From Tenebrionibacter intestinalis (GTDB taxonomy: Bacteria; Pseudomonadota; Gammaproteobacteria; Enterobacterales; Enterobacteriaceae): 64,000 bases of DNA. This document shows positions 1 to 8,918 of this stretch, one piece after another (within the stretch, counting starts at the first letter, position 1; every line of letters begins with the position of its first letter). Position numbers and translations under genes: made by a program. The stretch covers positions 62,001-126,000 of the forward strand of contig NZ_JAEPBH010000001.1 of the NCBI RefSeq assembly GCF_016632365.1. Direction: 5' to 3'. Under the pieces are notes generated by a model, which was given only the letters and a program-made list of their open reading frames with translations, searched no databases and was not told the origin of the DNA.

Positions 1-83
1 GTTCGGAAGGGTTGACTGGCGCAGAGCGTCGCGAATTCCTGGCGAAAGCCAAAGAAGTGGTGCCGCAGCTTCGGTTTGACTGA
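1..83 (+). CDS. mepM: MepM murein DD-endopeptidase, C-terminal end only
   Basis: Only the last 27 codons are inside the window, read from base 3 to the TGA at 81-83. The tail ends in KEVVPQLRFD, which matches the C-terminus of the M23-family murein endopeptidase MepM (YebA) as I remember it. That protein cleaves D-Ala-mDAP crosslinks so that peptidoglycan can expand. Its position directly upstream of lpxM on the same strand is the usual enterobacterial order (znuA-mepM-lpxM), which supports the call. The catalytic domain is outside the window, so nothing can be said about its integrity. Confidence 0.8.
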   Translation, partial: SEGLTGAERREFLAKAKEVVPQLRFD

Positions 84-257
84 CGAAGGGTATCCTTCTG
101 CGAGCCGGGCAGTAGGGGCCGTTGTCAATCGTCGGGCCGAAGGATTTCGGCGCGAAATGGCAGAAAATGGCCGCAGGTAAATCACCCCCCATGATTTTCG
201 TCTGAGAGTAAAAAGAGGGCAAAATCAGGCGCTTGCTCCCTTTGTCAGCACGCCAGG
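84..257. other. mepM-lpxM spacer, first part
   Basis: No gene is visible. The stretch 241-250 reads TTTGTCAGCA, identical to the start of the right end of the repeat described next, and it also lies just upstream of the duplicated hairpin. It may be a decayed piece of another repeat copy. The rest of the spacer shows nothing I can assign. Confidence 0.4.
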
Positions 258-434
258 CCGGTCTGTGACCGGCTCAGCTTGTTGACACAGAAAGAAAAAA
301 CGGGATTTTTCCTTCTTTGTGGTAAGCAGGCGAAAATCAATGCGTTGATTTTCCTTATTTTTTATTGCATTTCATCCATCCTGTCTGCGACAGGATGGAG
401 TTTGTCAGCAGTCTCGACCGGTCTGTGACCGGCT
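258..434 (+). repeat. Terminator-flanked interspersed repeat, copy 1
   Basis: A core of about 135 bp (281-415) lies between two exact copies of CCGGTCTGTGACCGGCT (258-274 and 418-434). Each flank is a perfect hairpin (CCGGTC/GACCGG, loop TGT), and the right one runs into a T-tract. The core holds three hairpins: a purine/pyrimidine one (290-319), one with arms GAAAATCAA/TTGATTTTC (332-353) and one with arms CCATCCTGTC/GACAGGATGG (375-397). Its ends, TTGTTGACA on the left and the complement of TTTGTCAGCA on the right, form an imperfect terminal inverted repeat. Two further copies lie at 28695-28874 and 29935-30114. It encodes no protein. I do not recognise it as ERIC, REP or boxC. Confidence 0.9.
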
Positions 435-441
435 TTTTCTT
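418..441 (+). terminator. Intrinsic terminator downstream of mepM
   Basis: A 6-bp GC-rich stem (CCGGTC/GACCGG) with a TGT loop is followed by CTTTTTCTTT. The same hairpin without the T-tract occurs at 258-272, on the other side of repeat copy 1. This was probably the original mepM terminator. Confidence 0.8.
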
Positions 442-518
442 TGGAAATGCCCCAGCTACCGGTAAAATACCCGCCGCTTGTCACGTCACTAACCAATCGG
501 CTTCGTGCCGGGAAGAGC

Positions 519-1481
519 ATGGAAAAACAAAAAAAATCCGCTAACGAATTTATACCTGCGTTCCAGAAATCCTTCCTGCATCCACGTTACTGGGGATCCT
601 GGCTGGGCGTATTGACATTTGCCGTGTTGGCCTGGACGCCTGCGGCTATTCGCGATCCGCTGCTGGGCGCGCTGGGCCGCGCCGCCGGCCGACTGGCTAA
701 AAGCGCGCGTCGCCGGGCGCGAATCAACCTGCTGTACTGTTTTCCCGATATGCCCCCGGTAGATCGCGAAGCTATTATCGATCGCATGTTCGAAACCGCG
801 CCGCAGGCGATGGCGATGATGGCCGAGCTGGGCTTGCGCGATCCGAAGAAGGTGCTCCGGCGCGTTGACTGGCACGGAAAAGAGAGCATAGATGAGATGC
901 GGGCTAGCGGTGAAAAAGTGATTTTTCTCGTCCCACACGGCTGGGCGGTAGATATTCCGGCGATGTTAATGGCAGCCAGCGGCCAGAAAATGGCGGCTGT
1001 GTTCCATAATCAGGGCAATCAGCTATTTGATTACATCTGGAACCGCGTGCGTCGTCGTTTCGGGGGAAGAATGCATGCCCGTAATGACGGCATCAAGCCT
1101 TTTATCAGCTCAGTTCGCCAGGGCTACTGGGGCTATTATTTGCCAGATCAGGATCATGGCGCCGAACATAGCGAATTTGTCGATTTTTTTGGCACCTATA
1201 AGGCAACGCTGCCCGCCATTGGCCGTCTGATGAAGGTGTGCCGCGCTCGTGTTGTGCCACTGTTTCCGGTATACAACGCCCGTACGCACAGGCTTGATAT
1301 CCACATTCGCCCGCCGATGGACGACCTGCTGGAAGCGGATGACCGGACGATTGCGCGCCGTATGAACGAAGAAGTGGAAATTCTGGTAGGCCCGAACCCC
1401 GAACAGTATACGTGGTTATTAAAACTGCTTAAAACGCGTAAAGCCGGTGAACCGGAGCCTTACGTACGCAAGGACCTTTGA
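519..1481 (+). CDS. lpxM: Lipid A biosynthesis myristoyltransferase LpxM (MsbB)
   Basis: LpxM transfers myristate from acyl-ACP onto the 3'-linked hydroxymyristate of the lipid A precursor at the inner face of the inner membrane, the last Kdo2-lipid A acylation step. The 320-residue protein has an N-terminal hydrophobic segment (about 30-45) and the acyltransferase HX4D motif in VPHGWAVD (His140, Asp145). The HNQGN and YYLPDQDHG blocks of the LpxL/LpxM family follow. I chose ATG 519 because the residues after it resemble the E. coli N-terminus and a purine-rich GGGAAG lies just upstream; the frame opens earlier, at 441, inside the repeat's terminator. It has its own upstream region, separated from mepM by repeat copy 1. 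The C-terminus is a few residues shorter than in E. coli. Confidence 0.96.
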   Translation: MEKQKKSANEFIPAFQKSFLHPRYWGSWLGVLTFAVLAWTPAAIRDPLLGALGRAAGRLAKSARRRARINLLYCFPDMPPVDREAIIDRMFETAPQAMAMMAELGLRDPKKVLRRVDWHGKESIDEMRASGEKVIFLVPHGWAVDIPAMLMAASGQKMAAVFHNQGNQLFDYIWNRVRRRFGGRMHARNDGIKPFISSVRQGYWGYYLPDQDHGAEHSEFVDFFGTYKATLPAIGRLMKVCRARVVPLFPVYNARTHRLDIHIRPPMDDLLEADDRTIARRMNEEVEILVGPNPEQYTWLLKLLKTRKAGEPEPYVRKDL

Positions 1482-1617
1482 ATAATGGGGAAATAACGAG
1501 GGCATACCTCCTTTATCATCCGTGCAACGAGGCTGTCTGGCGCATGCTGGCCACCTGAGATTAAGTCTATGTTCCATCCACTAAAGCCCGGTGACAAATG
1601 AGGCTTCGGATGAACGG

Positions 1618-1646
1618 GCAAAGCGGGCCATCGCGGCCCGCTTTGC
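1618..1646. terminator. Perfect GC-rich hairpin downstream of lpxM
   Basis: Arms GCAAAGCGGGCC and GGCCCGCTTTGC pair perfectly over 12 bp around a 5-base loop. No T-tract follows on the plus strand. It is probably an lpxM transcript-end or processing hairpin rather than a classical intrinsic terminator. Confidence 0.5.
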
Positions 1647-1811
1647 AGGCGCCTGCGCCATAACGAAATTCGCGCTCACCGCCAGGTAATCAGCCTGCGG
1701 CTGTCTCGTTCGCTCCATCCTGCCATTCCGGGCGCGCTGCCCGCCTGTTCAGCGGACGTCAGCGCTCCATCTGTAAGCCTGTAGGCGTTAAAAGCGAACA
1801 GGGATGCTGAA

Positions 1812-1843
1812 AGAAAATAAAAAAGAGGCCCGGGTCGGGCCTC
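1812..1843 (-). terminator. pykA intrinsic terminator
   Basis: Read on the minus strand, GAGGCCCG/CGGGCCTC (8 bp, 3-base loop, 1825-1843) is followed by a run of seven T in TTTTTTATTTTC. It lies about 100 bp past the pykA stop codon. Confidence 0.85.
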
Positions 1844-1946
1844 AATGTGGCATGGTTTTTTTGACAAGAGTAGGAGTCGTTATTCACACACAGGCTTAAC
1901 CGGCGGTTAACAGCCTGTCTGGCCTTTTTTGTTGATGTACGCTCCT

Positions 1947-3389
1947 TTAGTCCGCGGTCAGTATACGCGTGGTATTGGTAGTGCCGATCGTGCCCATGAC
2001 GTCCCCCTGTGTGATGATAACCAGATCGCCGGACATCAGGTAGCCTTTATCGCGCAGCAGCGTCACGGCGTCATGCGCAGCGGCCACCCCTTCACTCTGG
2101 CTGTCGAAATGAACCGGCGTGACGCCGCGATACAGCGCCGTCAGATTTAGCGTACGCTCATGGCGCGACAGGGCGAAAATCGGCAGGCCGGAGCTTATGC
2201 GCGAAGTCATCAGGGCAGTACGGCCGGATTCGGTCATTGTAATGATGGCCGACACGCCTCGCGTATGGTTTGCCGCATACATTGCCGACATGGCCAGCGC
2301 TTCTTCCACGTTGTCGAACTGCACATCCAGGCGGTGTTTGGAAACATTGATACTGGGGATCTTTTCTGCGCCCAGACATACGCGCGCCATTGCAGCCACG
2401 GTTTCCGCCGGATATTGCCCGGCGGCGGTCTCGGCCGAGAGCATTACAGCATCTGTGCCGTCAAGTACGGCATTTGCCACGTCCATAACCTCAGCACGCG
2501 TCGGCATCGGGTTGGTTATCATGGATTCCATCATTTGGGTCGCGGTGATAACGGCGCGATTGAGTTGACGAGCGCGACGAATCAGCGATTTCTGGATCCC
2601 GACAAGCTCAGGATCGCCTATCTCCACGCCAAGATCGCCACGGGCGACCATGACCACATCGGAAGCCAGGATAATATCATCCATCGCCTCTTCGCTGCAT
2701 ACTGCTTCAGCGCGTTCTACTTTGGAAACAATATGCGCATCACAGCCGGCGTCGCGTGCCAGACGGCGGGCGTAATTCAGATCTTCGCCGCAGCGCGGGA
2801 AGGAGACGGCCAGATAATCCACGCCTATTTTGGCCGCGGTGAGGATATCAGCCTTATCTTTTTCGGTCAGGGCCTCTGCGGAAAGCCCCCCGCCAAGCTT
2901 GTTGATGCCTTTATTGTTAGAAAGCGGGCCGCCGACGGTCACTTCGGTAAACACTTTCATGCCCTGAACTTCCAGCACTTTCAACTGAACGCGCCCATCA
3001 TCAAGCAGCAGGATATCGCCGGGTACGACATCCGCCGGCAGGCCCTTATAATCGATACCGACTTTTTCTTTATCGCCTTCGCCTTTACCCAGGTTGGCGT
3101 CGAGCAGAAATTTGTCACCGACGTTCAGGAAAACTTTGCCTTCTCTGAAGGTGGAAACGCGTATTTTAGGTCCCTGGAGATCGCCCAGAATCGCGACGTG
3201 GCGGCCCATTTTTGCTGCAATTTCGCGCACTTTATTCGCCCGAAGCAGATGGTCTTCCGCCGTTCCATGAGAGAAGTTCATGCGTACAACGTTTGCGCCA
3301 GCAGCGATAACTGCTTCAAGATTATTATCGCGATCGGTTGCCGGGCCTAACGTGGTGACAATTTTGGTTCTGCGTAGCCGTCTGGACAT
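1947..3389 (-). CDS. pykA: Pyruvate kinase II (PykA)
   Basis: Cytoplasmic enzyme that converts phosphoenolpyruvate and ADP to pyruvate and ATP. The 480-residue length is that of PykA, the AMP-activated isozyme, rather than the slightly shorter PykF. Visible signature residues: Arg36, Asn38 and Ser40 in [10 protein letters not shown], the catalytic lysine in VSKVERAEA (Lys223), the metal-binding [10 protein letters not shown] block (247-256) and [10 protein letters not shown] (281-290). The C-terminal domain starts near residue 350. It lies downstream of hexR on the same strand with a gap of about 120 bp, the usual enterobacterial arrangement. A long open frame on the opposite strand (2160-3350) is a codon-bias shadow. 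Confidence 0.98.
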   Translation of the reverse strand: MSRRLRRTKIVTTLGPATDRDNNLEAVIAAGANVVRMNFSHGTAEDHLLRANKVREIAAKMGRHVAILGDLQGPKIRVSTFREGKVFLNVGDKFLLDANLGKGEGDKEKVGIDYKGLPADVVPGDILLLDDGRVQLKVLEVQGMKVFTEVTVGGPLSNNKGINKLGGGLSAEALTEKDKADILTAAKIGVDYLAVSFPRCGEDLNYARRLARDAGCDAHIVSKVERAEAVCSEEAMDDIILASDVVMVARGDLGVEIGDPELVGIQKSLIRRARQLNRAVITATQMMESMITNPMPTRAEVMDVANAVLDGTDAVMLSAETAAGQYPAETVAAMARVCLGAEKIPSINVSKHRLDVQFDNVEEALAMSAMYAANHTRGVSAIITMTESGRTALMTSRISSGLPIFALSRHERTLNLTALYRGVTPVHFDSQSEGVAAAHDAVTLLRDKGYLMSGDLVIITQGDVMGTIGTTNTTRILTAD

Positions 3390-3509
3390 TTAATACTCCG
3401 TTGACTGAAACAACCTGGTGCCAGGTGAACTGTAAAATCGAGGGGTAAGTCGGTATATGACCCGATACATTACCCGAATGGCTTTGACTGTGACAACGTT
3501 GTTATACAT

Positions 3510-4379
3510 TCACGACGTTTTGCCGGAAACAGATGTCGCTTTATCAAAGCGTGATACCCGCAACGCTTCCTTGACCCGCTTCAAGTTATCTCTAAATTTT
3601 GCGCCACGCCGCAGGGTGAAACCGGTTGCCAGCACGTCAAGCAGCGTTAGCTGGGCCAATCGCGATACCATTGGAATATAGATATCAGTATCTTCCGGCA
3701 CGTCCAGCAGCAGCGCCAGGCTGGCGACATGGGCCAGCGGCGTGTCGGCAGTCGTGATGGCAATGACCATCGCGCCGTTTTCCTGGGCCAGTTGCGCCAG
3801 TTCGACAATCTGACGGGTGCGGCCGGTATGAGAGAACAGCACAACGGCGTCGCCTTCGGCGCAGTTCATGCAGCTCATGCGCTGTAAAACGATATCGTCA
3901 GTCCAGAATACCGGCACGTTGAAGCGCAGAAACTTATTCATGGCGTCATGGGCTACGGTGGAAGACGATCCCAGACCGAAAAATGAAAGTTTTTTAGCCT
4001 GCGTCAGCCAGTCCACTGCACGGTTTATGGCGTTCATATTCAGCCCGTGACGAACCTGGTCAAGACTTGCCATTGCCGATTCGAAAATTTTATCACTGTA
4101 GGCCCGCACGTCGTCGTTTTCGTCAACGTTGCGGTTTACCCAGGGGATGCCGGTAGCAAGGCTCTGCGCCAGCAATAATTTGAAGTCAGGGAAACCACGG
4201 GTATTGAGGCTGCGACAAAAACGGTTCACCGTGGGTTCGCTCACGCCAGCCTCGGCGGCCAGTGCGGCGATACTTTTGTGAATGGCGTCCTGCGGCGCTG
4301 CCAGAATGGCGTCGGCCACTTTACGCTCCGATTTGCTCAGGCTTTCCAGTCGCGCCTGGATATTTTCCAGCATATTCAT
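3510..4379 (-). CDS. hexR: HexR, RpiR-family repressor of the Entner-Doudoroff genes
   Basis: HexR is a DNA-binding regulator that releases its operators when it binds 2-keto-3-deoxy-6-phosphogluconate. Residues 1-77 form an RpiR-type helix-turn-helix domain (EAGVSEPTVNRFCRSLN), and about 110-250 form a SIS sugar-phosphate-binding domain (FGLGSSSTVAHDAMNKF, SHTGRTRQIVELA). The chosen ATG at 4379 gives 289 residues starting MNMLEN, the E. coli length and N-terminus. An in-frame ATG at 4397 would add six residues and has a GGGGGT ahead of it, so the start is not certain. It is divergent from zwf with a HexR-type operator between them, and is followed by pykA. Confidence 0.96.
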   Translation of the reverse strand: MNMLENIQARLESLSKSERKVADAILAAPQDAIHKSIAALAAEAGVSEPTVNRFCRSLNTRGFPDFKLLLAQSLATGIPWVNRNVDENDDVRAYSDKIFESAMASLDQVRHGLNMNAINRAVDWLTQAKKLSFFGLGSSSTVAHDAMNKFLRFNVPVFWTDDIVLQRMSCMNCAEGDAVVLFSHTGRTRQIVELAQLAQENGAMVIAITTADTPLAHVASLALLLDVPEDTDIYIPMVSRLAQLTLLDVLATGFTLRRGAKFRDNLKRVKEALRVSRFDKATSVSGKTS

Positions 4380-4721
4380 CATCGACAAAGTTCTCATACA
4401 ATGTTTGATACCCCCGACCGGTGAAAATCGCGTGTCGGTGAGGGGTTGAATATACTCTGCGCTGCTCAGGCCGCGGTACCGACAGACAGAGGATGGTGTT
4501 GTTTTTTTTCATTACATGATCGCGCTCCGCTTTCCTGAACGGGCGCAGCAAAAGAAAATAGACAAATTCGCCAGGCCGTATAGCGTGCGAGCAGTCAGTT
4601 TCTGGGCGAATGGCACAACCAGTGTTCCGCGCTTTCGGCAAATGAAGTACAGTGCAGCGTAATAAAATTACACGTTGAGCCTGGCCAGAGCGCCGGGCTG
4701 GCCGATAACGAGGAGAACAAC
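4380..4721. other. hexR-zwf divergent control region
   Basis: This 342-bp spacer separates two divergent genes and must carry both promoters. The one site I can assign is the HexR-type palindrome at 4658-4672. A 106-codon minus-strand frame that overlaps hexR here has no known relative and is not counted. Confidence 0.6.
4658..4672. promoter_or_regulatory. HexR operator upstream of zwf
   Basis: CGTAATAAAATTACA differs at two positions from the published HexR palindrome TGTAATTAAATTACA as I remember it. It lies 50 bp ahead of the zwf start codon, in the position expected for repression of zwf. Confidence 0.75.
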
Positions 4722-6197
4722 ATGGCAGTAACGCAAATAGCTCAGGCGTGCGATCTGGTCATTTTTGGGGCAAAAGGCGATCTCGCGCGCCGCAAATTGC
4801 TACCATCCCTGTATCAGTTAGAAAAGGCAGGCCAGATTAACCCCGATACCCGCATTCTCGGCGTCGGGCGTGCGGACTGGGATAAAGCCGCATACACCAA
4901 TGTTGTGCGTGACGCGCTCGAAACCTTCATGAGTGAGGAGATTGACGAGGCGTTATGGGACAAACTTAGCGCGCGCCTGGACTTTTGTAACCTTGATGTT
5001 AACGATATCGCAGGGTTCAGCAAACTAAGTAAAATGCTGGATCAAAAAAAACGCACCACCATAAACTATTTCGCTATGCCGCCAGACACTTTTGGCGCTA
5101 TCTGCAAGGGCTTAGGCGCGGCGAAGCTCAATGCCAGGCCCGCGCGCGTGGTAATGGAAAAACCGCTTGGCACGTCGCTGGAAACATCTCAGGAAATCAA
5201 CGATCGGGTCGGTGAATACTTTGATGAAACCCAGGTGTATCGTATTGACCACTATTTGGGCAAAGAAACGGTGCTTAATCTGCTGGCGCTGCGCTTTGCT
5301 AATTCGCTGTTCGTCAATAACTGGGACAACCGCACCATTGATCACGTGGAAATTACCGTAGCGGAAGAAGTGGGCATTGAAGGGCGCTGGGGATATTTCG
5401 ATCAGGCCGGCCAAATGCGCGACATGGTACAAAATCACCTGCTGCAAATACTTTGCATGATTGCTATGGCGCCGCCGCCGGACCTTAGCGCCGACCACAT
5501 CCGCGATGAAAAAGTAAAAGTATTGCAGGCGCTACGCCGTATCGACCGCACCAACGTGCGTGAAAAAACCGTGCGCGGCCAGTACACCGCCGGTTTTGCT
5601 CAGGGTAAAAAAGTACCGGGTTATCTGGAAGAAGAAGGGGCCAATAAGAGCAGCAACACCGAGACGTTTGTCGCTATCCGCGTGGATATTGATAACTGGC
5701 GCTGGTCCGGCGTGCCGTTTTACCTGCGTACCGGCAAGCGCCTGCCGACCAAGTGTTCTGAGGTCGTGGTGTATTTCAAGAACCCGGAATTGAACCTGTT
5801 TAAAGAATCCTGGCCGGAATTACCGCAAAATAAGCTGACCATCCGCCTGCAGCCTGATGAAGGCGTGGATATCCAGATACTGAATAAAGTGCCGGGTCTT
5901 GACCATAAGCACAACCTGCAAACCACCAAACTTGATTTAAGCTATTCCGAAACCTTTAACCAGACACATCTGGCCGATGCTTATGAGCGGCTGTTGCTGG
6001 AAACCATGCGCGGAATTCAGGCGCTGTTTGTACGCCGTGACGAGGTTGAAGAGGCGTGGAAATGGGTGGACTCCATTACGGAAGCCTGGGAGGCGGATAA
6101 CGATGCGCCGAAACCGTATCAGGCTGGCACATGGGGGCCGGTTGCTTCCGTGGCGATGATCACACGCGACGGGCGTTCATGGAATGAATTTGAATAA
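4722..6197 (+). CDS. zwf: Glucose-6-phosphate 1-dehydrogenase (Zwf)
   Basis: Catalyses the NADP-dependent oxidation of glucose 6-phosphate to 6-phosphogluconolactone, the entry to the pentose phosphate and Entner-Doudoroff routes. The 491-residue protein has the N-terminal Rossmann motif [11 protein letters not shown] (15-25) and the active-site signature RIDHYLGKE (174-182). The C-terminal (beta+alpha) domain carries [13 protein letters not shown]. The start ATG follows GAGGAGAA with good spacing. Expression is probably repressed by HexR through the palindrome 50 bp upstream. A strong terminator follows, and edd lies 226 bp further down on the same strand. Confidence 0.98.
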   Translation: MAVTQIAQACDLVIFGAKGDLARRKLLPSLYQLEKAGQINPDTRILGVGRADWDKAAYTNVVRDALETFMSEEIDEALWDKLSARLDFCNLDVNDIAGFSKLSKMLDQKKRTTINYFAMPPDTFGAICKGLGAAKLNARPARVVMEKPLGTSLETSQEINDRVGEYFDETQVYRIDHYLGKETVLNLLALRFANSLFVNNWDNRTIDHVEITVAEEVGIEGRWGYFDQAGQMRDMVQNHLLQILCMIAMAPPPDLSADHIRDEKVKVLQALRRIDRTNVREKTVRGQYTAGFAQGKKVPGYLEEEGANKSSNTETFVAIRVDIDNWRWSGVPFYLRTGKRLPTKCSEVVVYFKNPELNLFKESWPELPQNKLTIRLQPDEGVDIQILNKVPGLDHKHNLQTTKLDLSYSETFNQTHLADAYERLLLETMRGIQALFVRRDEVEEAWKWVDSITEAWEADNDAPKPYQAGTWGPVASVAMITRDGRSWNEFE

Positions 6198-6215
6198 GCG
6201 CGGGGGCGCTTTTGT

Positions 6216-6231
6216 ATTTTACCGGTAACAT
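6216..6231. promoter_or_regulatory. GntR-type operator upstream of edd
   Basis: ATTTTACCGGTAACAT is one base from the palindromic GntR consensus ATGTTACCGGTAACAT as I remember it. A second match lies in the first edd codons (6436-6451). A pair of sites, one in the promoter region and one in the coding start, is the arrangement known for gluconate-inducible edd in E. coli. Confidence 0.65.
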
Positions 6232-6266
6232 GATCTAACGCATAAGTCGTATACTTTTTTTGTCTG

Positions 6267-6304
6267 TAAAGCCTCGCGAGGTTCTCCCGTGAGGCTTTTT
6301 TATT
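6267..6304 (+). terminator. zwf intrinsic terminator
   Basis: A 10-bp stem (AAGCCTCGCG/CGTGAGGCTT, one G-T pair) with a 10-base loop is followed by TTTTTTATTT. Confidence 0.85.
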
Positions 6305-6423
6305 TACACTGGCAAAAGCGTTTTCGCCCTGCACCGGCCTGTAATATGCGTTTGGCGGGGCTTTTCGTTCCGTTTGCAAAGAATGTGTTCTACTCAGGGC
6401 ATTACAGATTATAAGGAGTCTCT

Positions 6424-8271
6424 GTGAATCCAGAAATGTTACGGGTAACAAATCGCATCATCGAACGCTCTCGACCTACCCGCGAAGCTTACCTTGCAGG
6501 CGTTGACGCCGCGAAGACAAATACAGTACGTCGTTCTACGCTGGCCTGCGGCAATCTGGCCCACGGTTTTGCAGCCTGCCAGCCTGAAGATAAGGCGGCG
6601 TTAAAGAGTATGTTGCGTAACAACATCGCTATCATCACCTCTTATAACGACATGCTCTCCGCCCACCAGCCTTACGAACATTATCCGGAACAAATACGCC
6701 AGGCGCTGCACAGCGTTGGCGCTGTAGGGCAGGTTGCAGGCGGCGTGCCCGCTATGTGCGACGGCGTGACACAGGGGCAGGACGGCATGGAGCTGTCGCT
6801 GCTGAGCCGGGAAGTGATTGCTATGTCTGCGGCCGTAGGGCTTTCCCATAATATGTTTGACGGCGCGCTGTATCTTGGCGTTTGCGATAAAATTGTACCA
6901 GGGCTGGCGATGGCGGCCCTTTCTTTTGGGCACCTGCCTGCGGTATTCGTACCGTCAGGGCCAATGGCAAGCGGCCTGCCGAATAAAGAAAAAGTGCGCA
7001 TTCGCCAGCTTTTTGCCGAAGGTAAAGTGGATCGCAGCGCGTTACTGGAATCTGAGGCGGCGTCTTATCACGCTCCCGGTACCTGCACCTTCTACGGTAC
7101 TGCCAACACAAACCAGATGGTGGTGGAATTTATGGGAATGCAGTTGCCGGGCGCTTCGTTTATTCACCCTGACGCGCCGCTACGCGCAGAGTTGACTGCC
7201 GCCGCAGCGCGCCAGGTGGTGCGTATGACCGGCAATGGCAACGCCTGGATGCCGCTGGGAAAAATGATCGATGAAAAAGTGGTTGTAAACGGCATTGTGG
7301 CGCTGCTGGCGACTGGCGGCTCCACCAATCATACCATGCATCTGGTCGCGATGGCGCGCGCGGCGGGCATCATTATCAACTGGGACGATTTCTCTGATCT
7401 GTCAGAATCCGTGCCGTTAATAGCGCGTTTATATCCTAACGGCCCGGCGGATATTAATCACTTCCAGGCGGCGGGCGGCGTGCCGGTGCTGATGCGTGAA
7501 CTGCTCAAAGGGGGGCTGCTGCATGAAGATGTTAATACCGTAGCCGGCTTCGGTCTGCGGCGTTACACCCTGGAGCCGTGGCTTAATGCCGGTAAACTGG
7601 ACTGGCGTGAAGGCGCAAACGCCTCTTTGGATAAAGACGTTATTGCCGCTATCGACAAGCCGTTTTCCCGACATGGCGGCACCAAAGTACTCAGCGGCAA
7701 TCTGGGGCGCGCGGTTATGAAAACCTCCGCTGTACCGCAGGCTAACCTGGTTATTGAAGCGCCAGCGGTGATTTTCGAAAGCCAGCACGATGTCGTGCCT
7801 GCGTTTGAAGCGGGTAAACTGGATCGCGATTGCGTCGTGGTGGTGCGTTATCAGGGGCCGAAAGCGAACGGCATGCCAGAATTACATAAACTGATGCCGC
7901 CGCTCGGTGTATTATTGGACCGCGGTTTCAAAATTGCGCTGGTGACCGATGGTCGCCTCTCCGGCGCTTCCGGGAAAGTACCCTCTGCTATCCACGTTAC
8001 GCCGGAAGCGTATGATGGCGGCCTGTTGGCGAAAGCGCGCGATGGCGACCTGATTCGCGTTGACGGCCAGACCGGCGAACTGACGCTGCTGGTAGACAGC
8101 GTCGCGCTGGCGCAGCGTGAAGCGTATCGCCCCGATCTGAGCGCTGTGCGTAGGGGAAGCGGGCGTGAAATGTTTAACGCGCTGCGTGAAAAGTTGTCAG
8201 GCGCGGAGCAGGGCGCAACCTGTATTGAATTTCAGGAAGTTGGTTTAACCTTCACGAGAGAGAGTCTCTGA
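6424..8271 (+). CDS. edd: 6-Phosphogluconate dehydratase (Edd)
   Basis: Converts 6-phosphogluconate to 2-keto-3-deoxy-6-phosphogluconate, the first committed Entner-Doudoroff step. It is an IlvD/Edd-family iron-sulfur dehydratase, shown by [20 protein letters not shown] near the N-terminus, [17 protein letters not shown] in the middle and [15 protein letters not shown] near the C-terminus. Translation starts at GTG 6424 behind AAGGAG; the next residues [12 protein letters not shown] match E. coli. At 615 residues it is about 12 longer than the E. coli enzyme: the extra tail [12 protein letters not shown] carries the frame up to eda, and the stop codon shares its A with the eda start. GntR-type sites flank the start, and KdgR (30573) is a further likely repressor. 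Confidence 0.97.
   Translation: MNPEMLRVTNRIIERSRPTREAYLAGVDAAKTNTVRRSTLACGNLAHGFAACQPEDKAALKSMLRNNIAIITSYNDMLSAHQPYEHYPEQIRQALHSVGAVGQVAGGVPAMCDGVTQGQDGMELSLLSREVIAMSAAVGLSHNMFDGALYLGVCDKIVPGLAMAALSFGHLPAVFVPSGPMASGLPNKEKVRIRQLFAEGKVDRSALLESEAASYHAPGTCTFYGTANTNQMVVEFMGMQLPGASFIHPDAPLRAELTAAAARQVVRMTGNGNAWMPLGKMIDEKVVVNGIVALLATGGSTNHTMHLVAMARAAGIIINWDDFSDLSESVPLIARLYPNGPADINHFQAAGGVPVLMRELLKGGLLHEDVNTVAGFGLRRYTLEPWLNAGKLDWREGANASLDKDVIAAIDKPFSRHGGTKVLSGNLGRAVMKTSAVPQANLVIEAPAVIFESQHDVVPAFEAGKLDRDCVVVVRYQGPKANGMPELHKLMPPLGVLLDRGFKIALVTDGRLSGASGKVPSAIHVTPEAYDGGLLAKARDGDLIRVDGQTGELTLLVDSVALAQREAYRPDLSAVRRGSGREMFNALREKLSGAEQGATCIEFQEVGLTFTRESL
6436..6451. promoter_or_regulatory. GntR-type operator inside the edd start
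   Basis: ATGTTACGGGTAACAA lies in codons 5-10 of edd. It matches the GntR palindrome closely and pairs with the site at 6216-6231, about 220 bp upstream, a layout compatible with looping. Confidence 0.7.
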
Positions 8272-8909
8272 TGAATAAATGGAAAACAAGTGCGGAACAA
8301 ATTCTGACTACCGGCCCGGTTGTACCGGTGATTGTGGTCAAAAAAATAGAGCACGCCGTACCGATGGCAAAAGCGCTGGTCGCAGGCGGCGTGCGCGTAC
8401 TGGAGGTGACCCTGCGCACCGAGTGCGCAATGGAGGCGATTCGCCTTATCGCTGACGAAGTGCCGCAAGCCATTGTCGGCGCCGGTACCGTAATTAATTC
8501 ACAGCAGCTTGCCGATGTCACCGCGGCAGGCGCGCAGTTTGCTATTAGTCCGGGCCTGACTGAACCGCTGCTCGATGCCGCAACGAAAGGCAGCATTCCG
8601 CTCATCCCCGGTATTAGTACTGTTTCTGAACTGATGTTGGGAATGGATTACGGTCTGCGCGAGTTTAAATTTTTCCCGGCTGAGGCCAACGGCGGCGTGA
8701 AAGCGCTCCAGGCCATCGCCGGCCCATTCTCACAGGTACGCTTTTGCCCTACCGGCGGCATCTCTGCGGCTAACTATCGGGATTACCTGGCGCTGAAGAG
8801 CGTGCTGTGTATCGGCGGATCGTGGCTGGTGCCGCAGGATGCGCTGGATACGGGCGATTACGCGCGCATCACTCGCCTGGCGCGCGAGGCGGTTGACGGC
8901 GCGAAATAA
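8271..8909 (+). CDS. eda: KDPG/KHG aldolase (Eda)
   Basis: Splits 2-keto-3-deoxy-6-phosphogluconate into pyruvate and glyceraldehyde 3-phosphate; the family also acts on 4-hydroxy-2-oxoglutarate. The 212-residue class I aldolase has the Schiff-base lysine Lys133 in [13 protein letters not shown] and the catalytic Glu45 in [10 protein letters not shown]. The phosphate-binding [11 protein letters not shown] and IGGSWLVP segments are intact. ATG 8271 overlaps the edd stop by one base (TGATG), so its translation is probably coupled to edd; GAGAGAGAG just upstream may also act as a ribosome site. A long palindrome follows the gene. Confidence 0.97.
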   Translation: MNKWKTSAEQILTTGPVVPVIVVKKIEHAVPMAKALVAGGVRVLEVTLRTECAMEAIRLIADEVPQAIVGAGTVINSQQLADVTAAGAQFAISPGLTEPLLDAATKGSIPLIPGISTVSELMLGMDYGLREFKFFPAEANGGVKALQAIAGPFSQVRFCPTGGISAANYRDYLALKSVLCIGGSWLVPQDALDTGDYARITRLAREAVDGAK

Positions 8910-8918
8910 CTCGCACAA

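Larger units (their letters stand above)
1482..1946. other. lpxM-pykA convergent spacer
   Basis: This 465-bp spacer lies between two converging genes. It contains a perfect 12-bp inverted repeat at 1618-1646 and the pykA terminator near 1812-1843, both listed separately. No coding region is convincing; a 63-codon minus-strand frame here runs through the terminator and has no known relative. Confidence 0.6.

Noticed and set aside
258..434. The 135-bp repeat as a known ERIC, REP/BIME or boxC element
   Set aside because: Its length is near that of ERIC, but its sequence and ends do not match the consensus forms I remember; a database search is still needed.
1676..1867. A 63-codon minus-strand frame downstream of pykA
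   Set aside because: It runs through the pykA terminator and resembles no family.
2160..3350. A 396-codon open frame on the plus strand
   Set aside because: It is antisense to pykA, which has full pyruvate-kinase motifs; the frame reflects codon bias and has no ribosome site or recognisable domain.
4321..4641. A 106-codon minus-strand frame in the hexR-zwf spacer
   Set aside because: It overlaps the start of hexR and the control region, and has no relative that I know.
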